A stretch of 64,000 bases of DNA from JAFGVL01 sp964546015 (GCA_964546015.1 CAZJHO010000001.1:124001-188000), one strand, 5' to 3'. Shown: positions 1-8,959, numbered from the stretch's first letter. The notes: generated from the letters alone by a model not told the origin. Program-made: numbers and translations.

Positions 1-1623
1 GTACGAAAAATATATCAGCCTAAATTACCTAATTCACTAAAAGGTTTTGTGAAAATAAAGGAAGGAAAAGCGACAGAGTCGGTTGATAATCAGATTGAAA
101 TAAGAGCTTTGTTTCCTAAAACTTACGGAATGCCAATCATTGAGTTTGTGGAAGGCGAGCAAAAAACATATAGTCCTCAAAATGTTGGTGTTATACTATC
201 GGGTGGGCAAGCTCCGGGAGGACATAATGTGATTTCCGGTCTTTTTGACGGATTGAAAAAAATTAATCCAAGCAGTAAATTATATGGATTTTTGTGCGGT
301 CCTTCAGGTTTAATTGAGCATAAATATAAAGAACTTACAGCCGAAATTATTAATGAATACCGTAATACAGGTGGATTTGATATGATTGCTTCAGGACGCA
401 CTAAATTAGAAAAAACAGAACAATTTGATCTAGGCGCAGAAATTTGTAAAAAGTTAAATATTAACGCAATCGTGATTATTGGTGGTGATGATTCTAATAC
501 AAATGCTTGTATTTTGGGCGAATATTACAAACAGAAAAATATTGGTATTCAGATAATTGGTTGTCCGAAAACAATTGATGGCGATTTAAAGAATGAAATG
601 ATAGAAACATCATTCGGATTTGATACTGCTACCAAAGTGTATTCGGAATTAATTGGAAATATCCAACGCGATGCTAATTCGGCACGCAAGTATTGGCATT
701 TTATCCGTTTGATGGGTCGTTCGGCTTCTCATATTACACTTGAGTGCGCATTACAGACACAACCCAATGTGGCAATAATATCAGAGGAGGTAGAAGCTAA
801 AAGACAATCACTTATCGATGTGGTAAATCAAATTGTGGATTCTATTGTCGAACGAGGAAATGCAGGTTATAATTTCGGAATTGTACTTGTCCCTGAAGGT
901 TTGCTTGAATTTATCCCTGATATAAAAGCATTAATTGCCGAATTAAACGATTTGTTGGCAACCGACGAGTTTAAAGCCTTATCATGCAATGATAAACAGC
1001 GCGATTTTATTCTTTCCAAGCTTTCGGAGACTAATAAAGCGATTTTTGCTTCACTACCATTATTTATTGCTAAACAATTAACTATGGATCGTGATTCACA
1101 TGGAAATGTCCAAGTTTCGCTTATAGAAACAGAAAAAATGTTGATCGAAATGGTAAAAGTGCGTTTGAATGAATTAAAAACATCAGGTGTTTATAAAGGA
1201 AAATTCGGATCATTAGCTCATTTCTTCGGTTACGAAGGGCGTTGTGCATTCCCATCTAATTTTGATGCGGATTATTGTTACGCTCTTGGATACAATGCAG
1301 CACTATTAATTGCCGAAGGAAAAACAGCTTATATGTCCTGTATACGCAACTGCTGCAAACCTTCGGAAGAATGGATTGCAGGAGGAATTCCAATTGTTTC
1401 AATGATGAATATTGAGCGTCGTCAGGGTAAAAATGTACCGGTAATTCGTAAAGCGCTGGTTAACTTGAACGATGCACCATTTAAATTTTTTGCAAGCAAG
1501 CGTAAAGAATGGGCTGGAGCCAACGATACATTTGTATATCCGGGTCCTGTGCAGTTCTTTGGACCAACAGAAATATGCGATGTGCGTTCGAAAACATTGC
1601 AATATGAAACAAACGGATATTAA
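1..1623 (+). CDS. pfp: Diphosphate--fructose-6-phosphate 1-phosphotransferase, 5'-truncated by window edge
   Basis: This enzyme interconverts fructose 6-phosphate and fructose 1,6-bisphosphate using pyrophosphate, in cytosolic glycolysis and gluconeogenesis. The frame is open from base 1. The codons before the GTG at 49 read KIYQPKLPNSLKGF, which resembles the N-terminus of long PFP enzymes, so the true start lies upstream and GTG 49 is internal. Visible signatures are LSGGQAPGGH near 190-220, GGDDSN at 481-498 (GGDDS marks PPi use, where ATP enzymes have GGDGS), PKTIDGD near 568-588 and MGRSASH near 712-732. About 540 residues are present, close to the long-form family length. The HIT gene follows 41 nt downstream. 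Only the exact start is unknown. Confidence 0.95.
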   Translation, partial: VRKIYQPKLPNSLKGFVKIKEGKATESVDNQIEIRALFPKTYGMPIIEFVEGEQKTYSPQNVGVILSGGQAPGGHNVISGLFDGLKKINPSSKLYGFLCGPSGLIEHKYKELTAEIINEYRNTGGFDMIASGRTKLEKTEQFDLGAEICKKLNINAIVIIGGDDSNTNACILGEYYKQKNIGIQIIGCPKTIDGDLKNEMIETSFGFDTATKVYSELIGNIQRDANSARKYWHFIRLMGRSASHITLECALQTQPNVAIISEEVEAKRQSLIDVVNQIVDSIVERGNAGYNFGIVLVPEGLLEFIPDIKALIAELNDLLATDEFKALSCNDKQRDFILSKLSETNKAIFASLPLFIAKQLTMDRDSHGNVQVSLIETEKMLIEMVKVRLNELKTSGVYKGKFGSLAHFFGYEGRCAFPSNFDADYCYALGYNAALLIAEGKTAYMSCIRNCCKPSEEWIAGGIPIVSMMNIERRQGKNVPVIRKALVNLNDAPFKFFASKRKEWAGANDTFVYPGPVQFFGPTEICDVRSKTLQYETNGY

Positions 1624-1664
1624 ATTTATTTTTAAATATTGTTAAACTTAAAATATTTTAAATT

Positions 1665-2090
1665 ATGCCAACACCAGTGTCAGAATGTTTGTATTGTCAG
1701 AATAATGAGACATTACACGATTTAATGATTAAAATTTGTGATTTAGGAGTTTCACAACTGTTTTTGTTTAAAGAACAATCACATCCGGGGCGTTGTAATG
1801 TTGTTTATAAAGATCATGGAGTAGAGTTCCACGAATTAACAGATGAACAACGAAATGCTTTTATGGCAGATGTTGCTAAAACAGCAAAAGCTATTGCTAA
1901 AGCTTTCAATCCTACTAAAATTAACTATGGGGCATATGCCGATACTTTGTCGCATTTGCATATGCATATTGTACCTAAGTACGAAGGTGGTTTCGGTTTC
2001 CCGGGTATTTTTGAAATGAATCCTAAAAAGACTTATTTGTCAGAAACGGAATACACCGAAGTTATTACTAAGATCAAAGCTAATTTATGA
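1665..2090 (+). CDS. HIT family nucleotide-binding protein
   Basis: This is a 141-residue cytosolic protein of the histidine triad superfamily, which hydrolyses or transfers nucleotidyl groups. The triad is H97-L-H99-M-H101 followed by IVPKY, and it ends at the usual place near the C-terminus. An N-terminal CxxC pair (C9, C12) could bind zinc, as in several HIT subfamilies. It lies 41 nt after pfp with no promoter element between them, so cotranscription is likely. A hairpin follows at 2106-2143. The substrate cannot be read from the sequence. Confidence 0.9.
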   Translation: MPTPVSECLYCQNNETLHDLMIKICDLGVSQLFLFKEQSHPGRCNVVYKDHGVEFHELTDEQRNAFMADVAKTAKAIAKAFNPTKINYGAYADTLSHLHMHIVPKYEGGFGFPGIFEMNPKKTYLSETEYTEVITKIKANL

Positions 2091-2105
2091 TACAGTTTTG
2101 CTGTT

Positions 2106-2143
2106 GCAAAGACACCAAGGTTGTATTATCCTTGTGTCTTTGC
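2106..2143 (+). terminator. Hairpin after the HIT gene
   Basis: Arms at 2106-2120 and 2130-2143 pair over about 14 bp with one bulged C. There is no strong T run after the stem, so it may be a weak terminator or an mRNA-stabilising hairpin. Confidence 0.5.
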
Positions 2144-2179
2144 AATTGGTAATAATAACCATTTAAGGATTTCATTGAA

Positions 2180-3490
2180 GTGTCTGATTTAATTCATTAT
2201 ATTCTTTCTTTTTTGCTTCAAGTGGATAAAAATTCCGAAGGCATGAAAAGTATCGGTTACACGGCAGAAAGTAAGGATTTTGATTCTTTTAAAGTGGTAA
2301 TTATTCCATCGGGATTTTTTACGAGCAGTAATTATGGTAAACCCGAATCTTTGCCATCTTTGCCTTTGGCAGAGATAAGAGGGATTCCTTTTGTTTATGG
2401 TAACTCGCTTGTAGAAAAAGTAAATAATACAATAGTAATTCATGCAGACTTAATAGCTTCCGCTTATTTCTTTTTATCTCGTTACGAAGAATGGGTAAGG
2501 ACAGATGCGAATGATAAGCATGGGCGGTTTAAAGGAAAAGAATCAGTAGCTTTTCGTGGAGGTTTTATTCTTCGTCCGATAGTTGATGAGTATGGGAGAT
2601 TTTTGCGTCAGATTCTTCGAGAACGAGGAGTTAATATTCCTGAACCGCCTAATAAGATTTGTAGAGTATATCTCACTCATGATATTGATTATGCATTTCA
2701 ATATCGTACGGTAAATGGTGTTCTGGGATCTTTGCTTCGTTCTTTTAAGACCGGAAAAAATGAGATAATTCCGGCGCTTCGTGTTTTTTTTGGAAAAACG
2801 GATAAAGACCCTTTGTATCCTACATATTTGTTTATTGCATCTAAAAATGATGAGTTTCAACAAAGTACAAGTATTCCAGTTAGTTCTATTTTCTTTTTCA
2901 AATCTTTAGAAAAAAAATCAATATACGATAAGCCATTCTATTCTCTTAAATCAAAAGAACTTCAACGCATTTTTCTTTTATGCCGTCACAAAAATATTGA
3001 TATTGGTTTGCACTCAAGTTATGCTTCAGGAGATAACCCCGAGTTAATTGCTTATGAGAAGCAGCATTTGGAAAAACATACTCTTACCTCGGTTTGGTGT
3101 AATCGTCACCACTTTTTAAGAATAAAGAATGTTATGGATATGCAGGCTTTAATACAAAATAATATCTCTGATGATTTTACTATGGGATACGCTGATATTG
3201 CCGGATTTCGTTTAGGAACATCTCGTTCTGTTCGGTGGATAAATCCACAGACACGAACGGTTACAGAATTGCTTTTGCATCCACTGACTGCAATGGATAA
3301 AACATTGACCGGAGCTAAATATATGAATCTCACACATAGTGAAGCTTTCAATTATGTGTGTAAACTAGTAGATGTAATTAAGGAACATAATGGTGAAGTA
3401 TGTTTTCTTTGGCATAATAACATGTTTCTACAGGGTAAAGAAAATCACAGAGAACTTTATTCTAAATTATTAGATTATTTGAAGAAATAA
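2180..3490 (+). CDS. Polysaccharide deacetylase-like protein
   Basis: This 436-residue protein starts at GTG. The N-terminal ~160 residues are a domain I cannot name. From about residue 160 it resembles the NodB/polysaccharide deacetylase fold: VYLTHDIDY supplies the usual Asp pair, GLHSSYAS looks like the histidine motif, and a late FLWHNN fits the final catalytic His. The family removes N- or O-acetyl groups from surface or capsular glycans. No signal peptide is visible. A group 1 glycosyltransferase starts 12 nt after the stop, so the two probably serve one surface-glycan pathway. The substrate is unknown. Confidence 0.75.
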   Translation: MSDLIHYILSFLLQVDKNSEGMKSIGYTAESKDFDSFKVVIIPSGFFTSSNYGKPESLPSLPLAEIRGIPFVYGNSLVEKVNNTIVIHADLIASAYFFLSRYEEWVRTDANDKHGRFKGKESVAFRGGFILRPIVDEYGRFLRQILRERGVNIPEPPNKICRVYLTHDIDYAFQYRTVNGVLGSLLRSFKTGKNEIIPALRVFFGKTDKDPLYPTYLFIASKNDEFQQSTSIPVSSIFFFKSLEKKSIYDKPFYSLKSKELQRIFLLCRHKNIDIGLHSSYASGDNPELIAYEKQHLEKHTLTSVWCNRHHFLRIKNVMDMQALIQNNISDDFTMGYADIAGFRLGTSRSVRWINPQTRTVTELLLHPLTAMDKTLTGAKYMNLTHSEAFNYVCKLVDVIKEHNGEVCFLWHNNMFLQGKENHRELYSKLLDYLKK

Positions 3491-3501
3491 AATAATATTT
3501 A

Positions 3502-4602
3502 GTGTCAAAAAGAATTATCATATCAGTTTCCAGTGATTTGACGACCGATCAACGAGTACAAAAAGTTGCTAAAACATTATATTCGAATGGATATGAAATA
3601 TTATTGGTTGGAAGGTTAAAACGAAATAGTGATAATTTCTCGTCTTTATATCCGCATAAACGACTAAAATTATTTTTTGAAAAATCGTTCTTTTTTTATG
3701 CTGAATTAAATATTCGGCTTTTCTTTTTTCTCTTTTTTTATAAGTCCGATTACTTACTGGCAAATGACACGGATACATTGTTGTCTAATTTTTTAGTTTC
3801 CAAATTAAAAGGGAAAAAGTTAATCTTTGATGCACACGAATTATTTCCGGAAGTTCCTGAAATAGTTCATCGGAAGATTGTAAAGAAGATGTGGACTGCA
3901 GTTGAGAATTTAATTTTCCCTCGATTAAAAAACGCTTATACGGTTAGTGCTTCTATCGCTGAATATTATAAAAATAAATATGGTATAACAATGCAGGTAA
4001 TACCTAATTATCCTGCTACCAAAAAGATTTTCCCTAGGTCAAAGTTTAATTTTGGAGATAAAAAAATAATATTTTATCAAGGTGTCTTAAATGTAGGTCG
4101 TGGTTTGGAGTGGGTGATAGATGCCATGCCTTTGGTAAACGATCAAGCGATATTTGTTATTGCAGGTGATGGAGACATAACATATATGTTGCAAAAAAAA
4201 ATAAAAGAAATGAATTTGCAGCAAAAGGTGATTTTTGTTGGTAAAATTACACCGGACGAGTTAAGTCAATTAACACCATTAGCAAATATCGGAATTTGTT
4301 TGTTAGAAAACGATGGACTGAGTTATTATTTTTCCTTGCCCAATAAACTGTTTGACTATATACAAGCGGGTGTTCCTGTTTTAGCGAGTGATTTTCCCGA
4401 AATATCTAATGTAATAAACTCTTATCATGTTGGGAAAACAATTTCAGAATACACTCCGGCTTATTTATCGTTAGTATTAAATAATATGCTTGATGAATCT
4501 CAAAATGAAGAATATCGCAATAGAATACGGGAAGTAGCAGGAAACTTCCGATGGGAGAGGGTTGAACAAAAATTGTTGTCTATCTTTGAAAATTCGAAAT
4601 AA
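3502..4602 (+). CDS. Glycosyltransferase, GT-B fold, group 1 (GT4-like)
   Basis: This 366-residue protein starts at GTG (the codons just before are AT-rich without a site). The N-terminal Rossmann half runs to about residue 170 and includes IFDAHELFPEVPE. The C-terminal half has QGVLNVGRGLEWVIDAM and LPNKLFDYIQAGVPVLASD, the nucleotide-sugar-binding end of GT4-type enzymes. It would transfer a sugar from an NDP donor to a surface polysaccharide or lipid-linked acceptor on the cytosolic face. It follows the deacetylase-like gene by 12 nt. Donor and acceptor cannot be told. Confidence 0.85.
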   Translation: MSKRIIISVSSDLTTDQRVQKVAKTLYSNGYEILLVGRLKRNSDNFSSLYPHKRLKLFFEKSFFFYAELNIRLFFFLFFYKSDYLLANDTDTLLSNFLVSKLKGKKLIFDAHELFPEVPEIVHRKIVKKMWTAVENLIFPRLKNAYTVSASIAEYYKNKYGITMQVIPNYPATKKIFPRSKFNFGDKKIIFYQGVLNVGRGLEWVIDAMPLVNDQAIFVIAGDGDITYMLQKKIKEMNLQQKVIFVGKITPDELSQLTPLANIGICLLENDGLSYYFSLPNKLFDYIQAGVPVLASDFPEISNVINSYHVGKTISEYTPAYLSLVLNNMLDESQNEEYRNRIREVAGNFRWERVEQKLLSIFENSK

Positions 4603-4607
4603 AAATC

Positions 4608-4615
4608 TACCTTTG
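4608..4615 (+). promoter_or_regulatory. -7 element of rplY (TACCTTTG)
   Basis: It matches the Bacteroidota TAnnTTTG consensus, lies just after the upstream glycosyltransferase stop, and would give a leader of about 60 nt for rplY. Confidence 0.7.
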
Positions 4616-4680
4616 CAGCCCTAAAAGTGTGATGGGAAATTTTGCACTTAAAATTTTGAGTAACACAAAAAATTAAAAGA

Positions 4681-5256
4681 ATGAAAACATTTCAATTAGA
4701 AGGATCTGTAAGAGAGAATGTTGGTAAAAAAGCCGCAAAATCAGTTCGTGTAACAGAAAGCGTACCTTGCGTACTTTATGGTAATGGAGAAAATATCCAT
4801 TTCCAAGCTGCTTTTTCAGCTTTGCGTAAATTAATTTACACTCCTGAAATTTATTTGGTAGAGCTAACTATCGATGGAAAAACCCGAACTGCTGTAATGA
4901 AAGATTTGCAATTTCATCCGGTAACTGATGCTGTTTTGCATGTCGATTTCTTGGAAGTAACTCCTAAAAAACCAATAGTAATGAATGTTCCTATTAAATT
5001 GGAAGGTCTTGCTGAAGGGGTGAAAGCAGGGGGCAAGTTGACACAAGAGATGCGTACTTTGAAAGTAAAAGCTACTTACGATAAAATTCCTGAAAATCTA
5101 GTAATTAATGTAACTAATCTTGGTTTGGGTAAAACAATTCAAGTTGGCGCATTGTCGTTCGATGGTCTTGAAATCCTTTCTCCTGCCATGAATGTGGTTA
5201 CTGCTGTTAAATTAACAAGAGCAGCTCGTGGTGCTGCAGCTAAAGCAGCTAATTAA
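4681..5256 (+). CDS. rplY: 50S ribosomal protein L25/general stress protein Ctc
   Basis: This protein binds 5S rRNA in the large ribosomal subunit. At 191 residues it is the long, two-domain form: the L25 domain covers about 1-92 (SVPCVLYGNG, then the region ending in HVDFLEV) and the TL5/Ctc beta domain follows to about residue 180. The tail is Ala-rich and basic, as is usual. It has its own -7 element and is followed after 68 nt by pth, a pairing conserved in many bacteria. Confidence 0.95.
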   Translation: MKTFQLEGSVRENVGKKAAKSVRVTESVPCVLYGNGENIHFQAAFSALRKLIYTPEIYLVELTIDGKTRTAVMKDLQFHPVTDAVLHVDFLEVTPKKPIVMNVPIKLEGLAEGVKAGGKLTQEMRTLKVKATYDKIPENLVINVTNLGLGKTIQVGALSFDGLEILSPAMNVVTAVKLTRAARGAAAKAAN

Positions 5257-5324
5257 TTATATAGAATGAAACAAGTCCTTCCGGACAAGTTTTATGCGAT
5301 ATTAAATTAAAAAATTATTTACGG

Positions 5325-5888
5325 ATGAAGTTTTTAATAGTAGGGTTGGGTAACATTGGTGCCGAGTATCAAGGAACCCGACACAACATAGGATTTGAAG
5401 TATTGGACGCTTTAGCTAAGGCGTCCAATCTTTTTTTTACCGAGCAACGCTATGGAGCTGTATGCGAAATGAAATTGAAAGGGCATACGCTTGTTTTGCT
5501 TAAACCATCTACATTTATGAATTTAAGTGGAAATGCTATGCGCTATTGGATGCAAAAAGAAAATATTCCGATAGAACAAATGCTTGTAGTAGTAGATGAT
5601 TTGGCAATTTCTTTTGGTACGCTTCGCCTTAAAACCAAAGGTAGCGATGCCGGACACAATGGATTGAGAAGTATCCAACAAGTAATCGGAACACAGGAAT
5701 ATCCACGCCTTCGTTTTGGGATAGGTAATAATTATCCGAAAGGGCATCAGGTTGATTATGTGTTGAGTCAGTTTACATCGGAAGAACGCGAAAAATTATC
5801 TGAGCGCATCGATGTGGCTTGTGAAATTGTGAAAAGTTTTTGTTTGTCCGGTGTACAGAACACGATGACAACATATAATAATAAATAG
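5325..5888 (+). CDS. pth: Peptidyl-tRNA hydrolase
   Basis: Pth cleaves the ester bond of peptidyl-tRNAs that drop off ribosomes and so recycles tRNA. At 187 residues it has the family's usual length. It opens with LIVGLGNIGAEY. The catalytic His is H20 in TRHNIGF, and the VVVDDLAISFGTLRL and GSDAGHNGLRSI blocks are intact. No promoter element lies in the 68-nt gap after rplY, so it is probably cotranscribed. A long imperfect hairpin with tandem repeats (5889-5966) follows the stop directly. Confidence 0.97.
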   Translation: MKFLIVGLGNIGAEYQGTRHNIGFEVLDALAKASNLFFTEQRYGAVCEMKLKGHTLVLLKPSTFMNLSGNAMRYWMQKENIPIEQMLVVVDDLAISFGTLRLKTKGSDAGHNGLRSIQQVIGTQEYPRLRFGIGNNYPKGHQVDYVLSQFTSEEREKLSERIDVACEIVKSFCLSGVQNTMTTYNNK

Positions 5889-5966
5889 TTGACGGATTTC
5901 TTTATTTACAGATTGAAGTAATATTTTTTCAATCTGTAAATTTCTAAATCTGTCAATCTGTCAATC
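5889..5966. repeat. Nested inverted repeat with tandem 8-nt words
   Basis: The outer arms TTGACGGATTT (5889-5899) and AAATCTGTCAA (5946-5956) and the perfect 14-nt inner arms (5904-5917 and 5928-5941) form one hairpin of about 29 bp. Its 3' arm continues as AATCTGTC repeated about 2.5 times (5947-5966), ending 9 nt before the hslR start. It could be a terminator or attenuator, but the repeated arm suggests a repeat element. Confidence 0.8.
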
Positions 5967-5975
5967 GAAAAATAG

Positions 5976-6398
5976 GTGAAAACGGAGGTTCGTATAGATA
6001 AATGGCTTTGGGCAGTTCGTTTGTTTAAAACCCGCAGTTTAGCTGCCGATGCTTGCAAAAAAGGTAAAGTGAGTATAGGTGGAGCTGTTACCAAGCCTTC
6101 GCGCATGATTAAAGTCGGTGATATTATTCAAATTAGAAAGAATCCGATTCTTTTTTCTTTTAAAGTGTTGGCATTGACTGAAAATCGGATGGGAGCGAAA
6201 CTTGTTCCCGATTTTATGGAAAATGTAACTACACCAGATCAAATCGCTTTACTTGAAATGGGAAAAGTCAGTGGATTTATTGATCGTGCACGAGGAACCG
6301 GTCGTCCGACCAAAAAAGAACGACGAGAGCTGGATGCATTTATAGAAGAACCTATTTTTGTGGATGAAGATTGGAATTTTAATTTCTCGGAGGATTGA
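5976..6398 (+). CDS. hslR: S4-domain RNA-binding protein, Hsp15 family
   Basis: This 140-residue protein has an S4 domain at about residues 6-66 (RIDKWLWAVRLFKTRS, then KVSIGGAVTKPSRMIKVGD). Hsp15 binds stalled 50S subunits carrying peptidyl-tRNA and helps return them to use, which fits the neighbouring pth and rplY. The start is GTG at 5976, preceded by AATAG, and the second codon block matches the family N-terminus. The C-terminus is basic and then acidic. Its stop overlaps the start region of the DUF4924 gene. Confidence 0.88.
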   Translation: MKTEVRIDKWLWAVRLFKTRSLAADACKKGKVSIGGAVTKPSRMIKVGDIIQIRKNPILFSFKVLALTENRMGAKLVPDFMENVTTPDQIALLEMGKVSGFIDRARGTGRPTKKERRELDAFIEEPIFVDEDWNFNFSED

Positions 6399-6400
6399 AA

Positions 6401-6943
6401 ATGTTTATTGCACAGCAAAAGAAAAATGAGAATATAGCCGAATACTTGTTGTATATGTGGCAAGTAGAAGATTTGATTCGTGCCAACAATCTGGATATCA
6501 ATAAAATTGATAAAAATATTATATCTAAATTTGATTTAAATGAAGATAAAAAGAAGCAAATCTTAGCGTGGTATTCTGATTTAATAGAAATGATGCATGC
6601 CGAAAATGTTGAGCAATCAGGACATTTACAGATTAATAATAATGTGATTATTAATTTAACAGACTTGCATAAACAACTTCTTTTTTCGCAACAACATGCG
6701 GACTATAGCGCGATTTTTTATAAAGCATTACCTTTCATTGCAGAACTAAAGGCGAAACAAAATGGTCTTGAAAATGATATCGAAGTGATTTTCAATTTTC
6801 TATATGGAGTGTTATTGCTTCGTTTACAAAGGAAAGAATTGTCTGATGAAACAACCAAAGCATTAATTACAATCTCAAAATTTGTGGCTCTATTGGTGTT
6901 ACAATATAAATTGCAAAAAGAAGGAAAGTTAAAATTTGACTAA
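6401..6943 (+). CDS. DUF4924 family protein
   Basis: This is a helical cytosolic protein of about 180 residues from a family confined to Bacteroidota (MFIAQQKKNENIAEYLLYMW, then IRANNLD). The function is unknown. I chose ATG 6401, 2 nt after the hslR stop; a TTG at 6395 would overlap hslR. There are no membrane segments and no signal peptide. Translational coupling to hslR suggests a link with ribosome function, but that is inference only. Confidence 0.75.
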   Translation: MFIAQQKKNENIAEYLLYMWQVEDLIRANNLDINKIDKNIISKFDLNEDKKKQILAWYSDLIEMMHAENVEQSGHLQINNNVIINLTDLHKQLLFSQQHADYSAIFYKALPFIAELKAKQNGLENDIEVIFNFLYGVLLLRLQRKELSDETTKALITISKFVALLVLQYKLQKEGKLKFD

Positions 6944-6944
6944 A

Positions 6945-7121
6945 ATAAAAAAGCCGAATGGCTTTTTGAGAAAACTCCTATAAATAGGATTTGAGACATT
7001 GGTTTTCTTTGTAATCTGCTGTGTTCCGGAAGAACAACCCGAAGGTGCAGCCCGCCATTAAAAACTTAATTTAGAGTCTCGGTAGTTTTTTAGTGTTGAG
7101 TTTTCCATTCTCGCCATCGGC
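6945..7121 (-). ncRNA. Structured small RNA, 6S-like or Bacteroidales-1-like
   Basis: A minus-strand promoter (7128-7159) and an intrinsic terminator (6948-6967 plus a T-rich tail) frame a transcript of about 175 nt with nested pairing. The closing stem is 7098-7105 with 6970-6977, and an inner stem is GAGAC 6993-6997 with 7076-7080. A 5-bp hairpin (CCTAT/ATAGG) sits in the 3' side of the bubble at 6977-6988. The apex is closed by GCTG/CAGC (7018-7021, 7048-7051) and holds two small hairpins, one with a UUCG loop. Length, closing stem, bubble with 3' hairpin and apical stem resemble 6S RNA, which binds RNA polymerase. The Bacteroidales-1 motif is the other candidate. There is no open frame. 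Confidence 0.72.
6948..6967 (-). terminator. Terminator of the small RNA
   Basis: An 8-bp stem AAAAAGCC/GGCTTTTT with a 4-nt loop is followed on the minus strand by a T-rich tail. It may also stop transcripts of the DUF4924 gene arriving on the plus strand. Confidence 0.8.
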
Positions 7122-7127
7122 TCAATA

Positions 7128-7159
7128 CAAATGTACAAAAGAAAAAGGCTTGCTCCAAA
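7128..7159 (-). promoter_or_regulatory. Promoter of the small RNA (-33 and -7)
   Basis: On the minus strand TTTG (7156-7159) and TACATTTG (7128-7135) are separated by 20 nt, close to the Bacteroidota spacing. Transcription would begin near 7121. This is the best two-part promoter in the window. Confidence 0.8.
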
Positions 7160-7280
7160 TTTTTTACCATTATTTTTAGTTTGTGTTTTATTTAACATAA
7201 CAAAGGGTACTATTTCGGTGAAGCTGCTTTCCCCTTTTCTTTAAAATTAAATTTTCTTTTCTAAAGTCGTATTAATTATC

Positions 7281-7322
7281 AATTGTTAATTCTAAATTGT
7301 TAAATAGTAGATAGTTAAATTG
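7281..7322. repeat. Six tandem degenerate 7-nt words
   Basis: It reads as AATTGTT, AATTCTA, AATTGTT, AAATAGT, AGATAGT, TAAATTG, between the DUF4301 stop and the small-RNA promoter. The rest of 7160-7280 is AT-rich and I see no gene in it. Confidence 0.6.
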
Positions 7323-7328
7323 TAAATA

Positions 7329-8840
7329 TTATTGGTGTTCCTTGCGTAATAAATCATTAACTGTTTTGACCGGATTAAATGTACTGATCGGCACTTCAAC
7401 AAAAATAGTATTCCAATCGCTCATAGCACCATTCCAAAGACCGGGTAATTCTAAAGCTTTCAGTTCTTTCCCGTTTTTTGACTTAGATGATATAAATCCT
7501 GTATTCTTATCTACATGTTGTAATAAATTAAATTTATCTCCTTTATAATTTTTTAGTGAACAAACTAAATCAACAGGATTGAAATGTGATGCACTCATCA
7601 TAATTGCTTTTTCTTTAAGGTCATTTGTATTTATCTGAGAGCTTTCTAAAATTTGTGGTGAGATACTGCCATCTTTGTTGACAACTAAATAAGGTCCGCC
7701 GCCGGGTTCACCTTCATTTTTTACCATACCACATACTCGAATCGGACGGTTTAACTTTGCTATCAGATAGTTTTTTAAATCACTATCGTTCAAGTTTGTT
7801 GTGTTTTTGTTGAAGTTAAATAATTTTTTCTCACAAAAATCGGCAATCTCGATTAACTTTTCATGTGAAATACTATCATTTTGTAGCTCTAATAAATATT
7901 GAAAAGTTTGTTCTTGCAATGAAACCAAGATGCCGGCTATAAGTTCTTTGTATTTTACAGTGTCTGCTTTTAAATGATCAGGAACAACATTGTCTATATT
8001 TTTAATAAAAACTATATCTGCATCTAAATCATTTAGATTTTGAATCAAGGCTCCATGTCCCCCCGGTCTGAAAACCAATTGGCCATTTTCTCTAAAAGGT
8101 TCATTATTGATATCAACAGCAATGGTATCTGTAGATGGTTTTTGTTCTGAAAAACTGATAGAATATTTAACATTAAATAATTTACTGTATTTTTCTATTA
8201 CTTCATTTACATGGTTATTAAATAATCCTTTATGCTCAATTGAAACCGTAAAATGAATGGCCACTTCATTTTGAGATTTTGAGTACAAAGATCCTTCTAC
8301 CAAATGTTCTTCAAGTGGAGTTCTATTGCCGTCAGGATAAGAATGAAATTTTAGTAACCCTTTAGGTAAATTGCCATAATTTAGTCCTTCTTTTTCCAGG
8401 AGGTTTTTAACTATTGTTTTATATTGCTTATCCGAAAGTAATTGATTTATATTTTTATTGGAGTTCTTTATACAAACTGTATTTAAATCATTGTAGAATG
8501 CAAAATATTGTATTTTTTGAAAAAAATCCTTTTCAAAAGATGTTTTAGGTTCATCATAAATAGCGTATGCAAATTCAAATAAATCTTTAAACATTCTGCT
8601 GGCGGCACCGGAAGCCGGAACAAATTTTACTATTTTTTTATTTTTAGCAAGATATTCTTTCCATTTTCTGATAAAGGTAGCTTTAGCCATTTCATTTACC
8701 GCAATAATCCCATCATTTATTTCGGCAGCCTTACTTATTTTTAAATAGGGGAATCCGGATTTGAATAATTTTAATTGTTCGTGTAACATTGTTTCTGATA
8801 TACCTTTTTCTTTTAATAATACTAAATCCTTTGTGTCCAT
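7329..8840 (-). CDS. DUF4301 family protein
   Basis: This 503-residue cytosolic protein belongs to a Bacteroidota family without an assigned function. Near residue 75 it has VPASGAASRMFK, and further on FRPGGHGALIQNLN followed by DADIVFIKNIDNVVPD. These blocks resemble the nucleotide-binding loop and the metal-binding Asp region of sugar-phosphate uridylyltransferases, so a nucleotidyltransferase-like activity is possible but unproven. There is no signal peptide. Two or three minus-strand -7 elements lie upstream. It is transcribed away from the SusC gene. Confidence 0.8.
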   Translation of the reverse strand: MDTKDLVLLKEKGISETMLHEQLKLFKSGFPYLKISKAAEINDGIIAVNEMAKATFIRKWKEYLAKNKKIVKFVPASGAASRMFKDLFEFAYAIYDEPKTSFEKDFFQKIQYFAFYNDLNTVCIKNSNKNINQLLSDKQYKTIVKNLLEKEGLNYGNLPKGLLKFHSYPDGNRTPLEEHLVEGSLYSKSQNEVAIHFTVSIEHKGLFNNHVNEVIEKYSKLFNVKYSISFSEQKPSTDTIAVDINNEPFRENGQLVFRPGGHGALIQNLNDLDADIVFIKNIDNVVPDHLKADTVKYKELIAGILVSLQEQTFQYLLELQNDSISHEKLIEIADFCEKKLFNFNKNTTNLNDSDLKNYLIAKLNRPIRVCGMVKNEGEPGGGPYLVVNKDGSISPQILESSQINTNDLKEKAIMMSASHFNPVDLVCSLKNYKGDKFNLLQHVDKNTGFISSKSKNGKELKALELPGLWNGAMSDWNTIFVEVPISTFNPVKTVNDLLRKEHQ

Positions 8841-8908
8841 GTCTTGAGTTTTTAGAGGTTTTTTCGCAATTCATTTTTTAGCTGTTTTTTGACAGACGGG
8901 CTATTTGT

Positions 8909-8916
8909 CAAAAGTA
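8909..8916 (-). promoter_or_regulatory. -7 element for DUF4301 gene (TACTTTTG)
   Basis: It is the proximal match to TAnnTTTG, giving a leader of about 60 nt. It overlaps an 8-bp inverted repeat that could be an operator. Confidence 0.55.
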
Positions 8917-8959
8917 AAGATTCAAATAGATCCCAAAAAAACAAAAAAATGAGGCGAAA

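Noticed and set aside
49..51. GTG as the start codon of the PFP gene
   Set aside because: The frame is open to base 1 and the preceding codons match the family N-terminus, so the gene begins before the window.
5947..5966. Tandem repeats as a CRISPR fragment
   Set aside because: Units of 7-8 nt without spacers are far too short and no cas gene is present.
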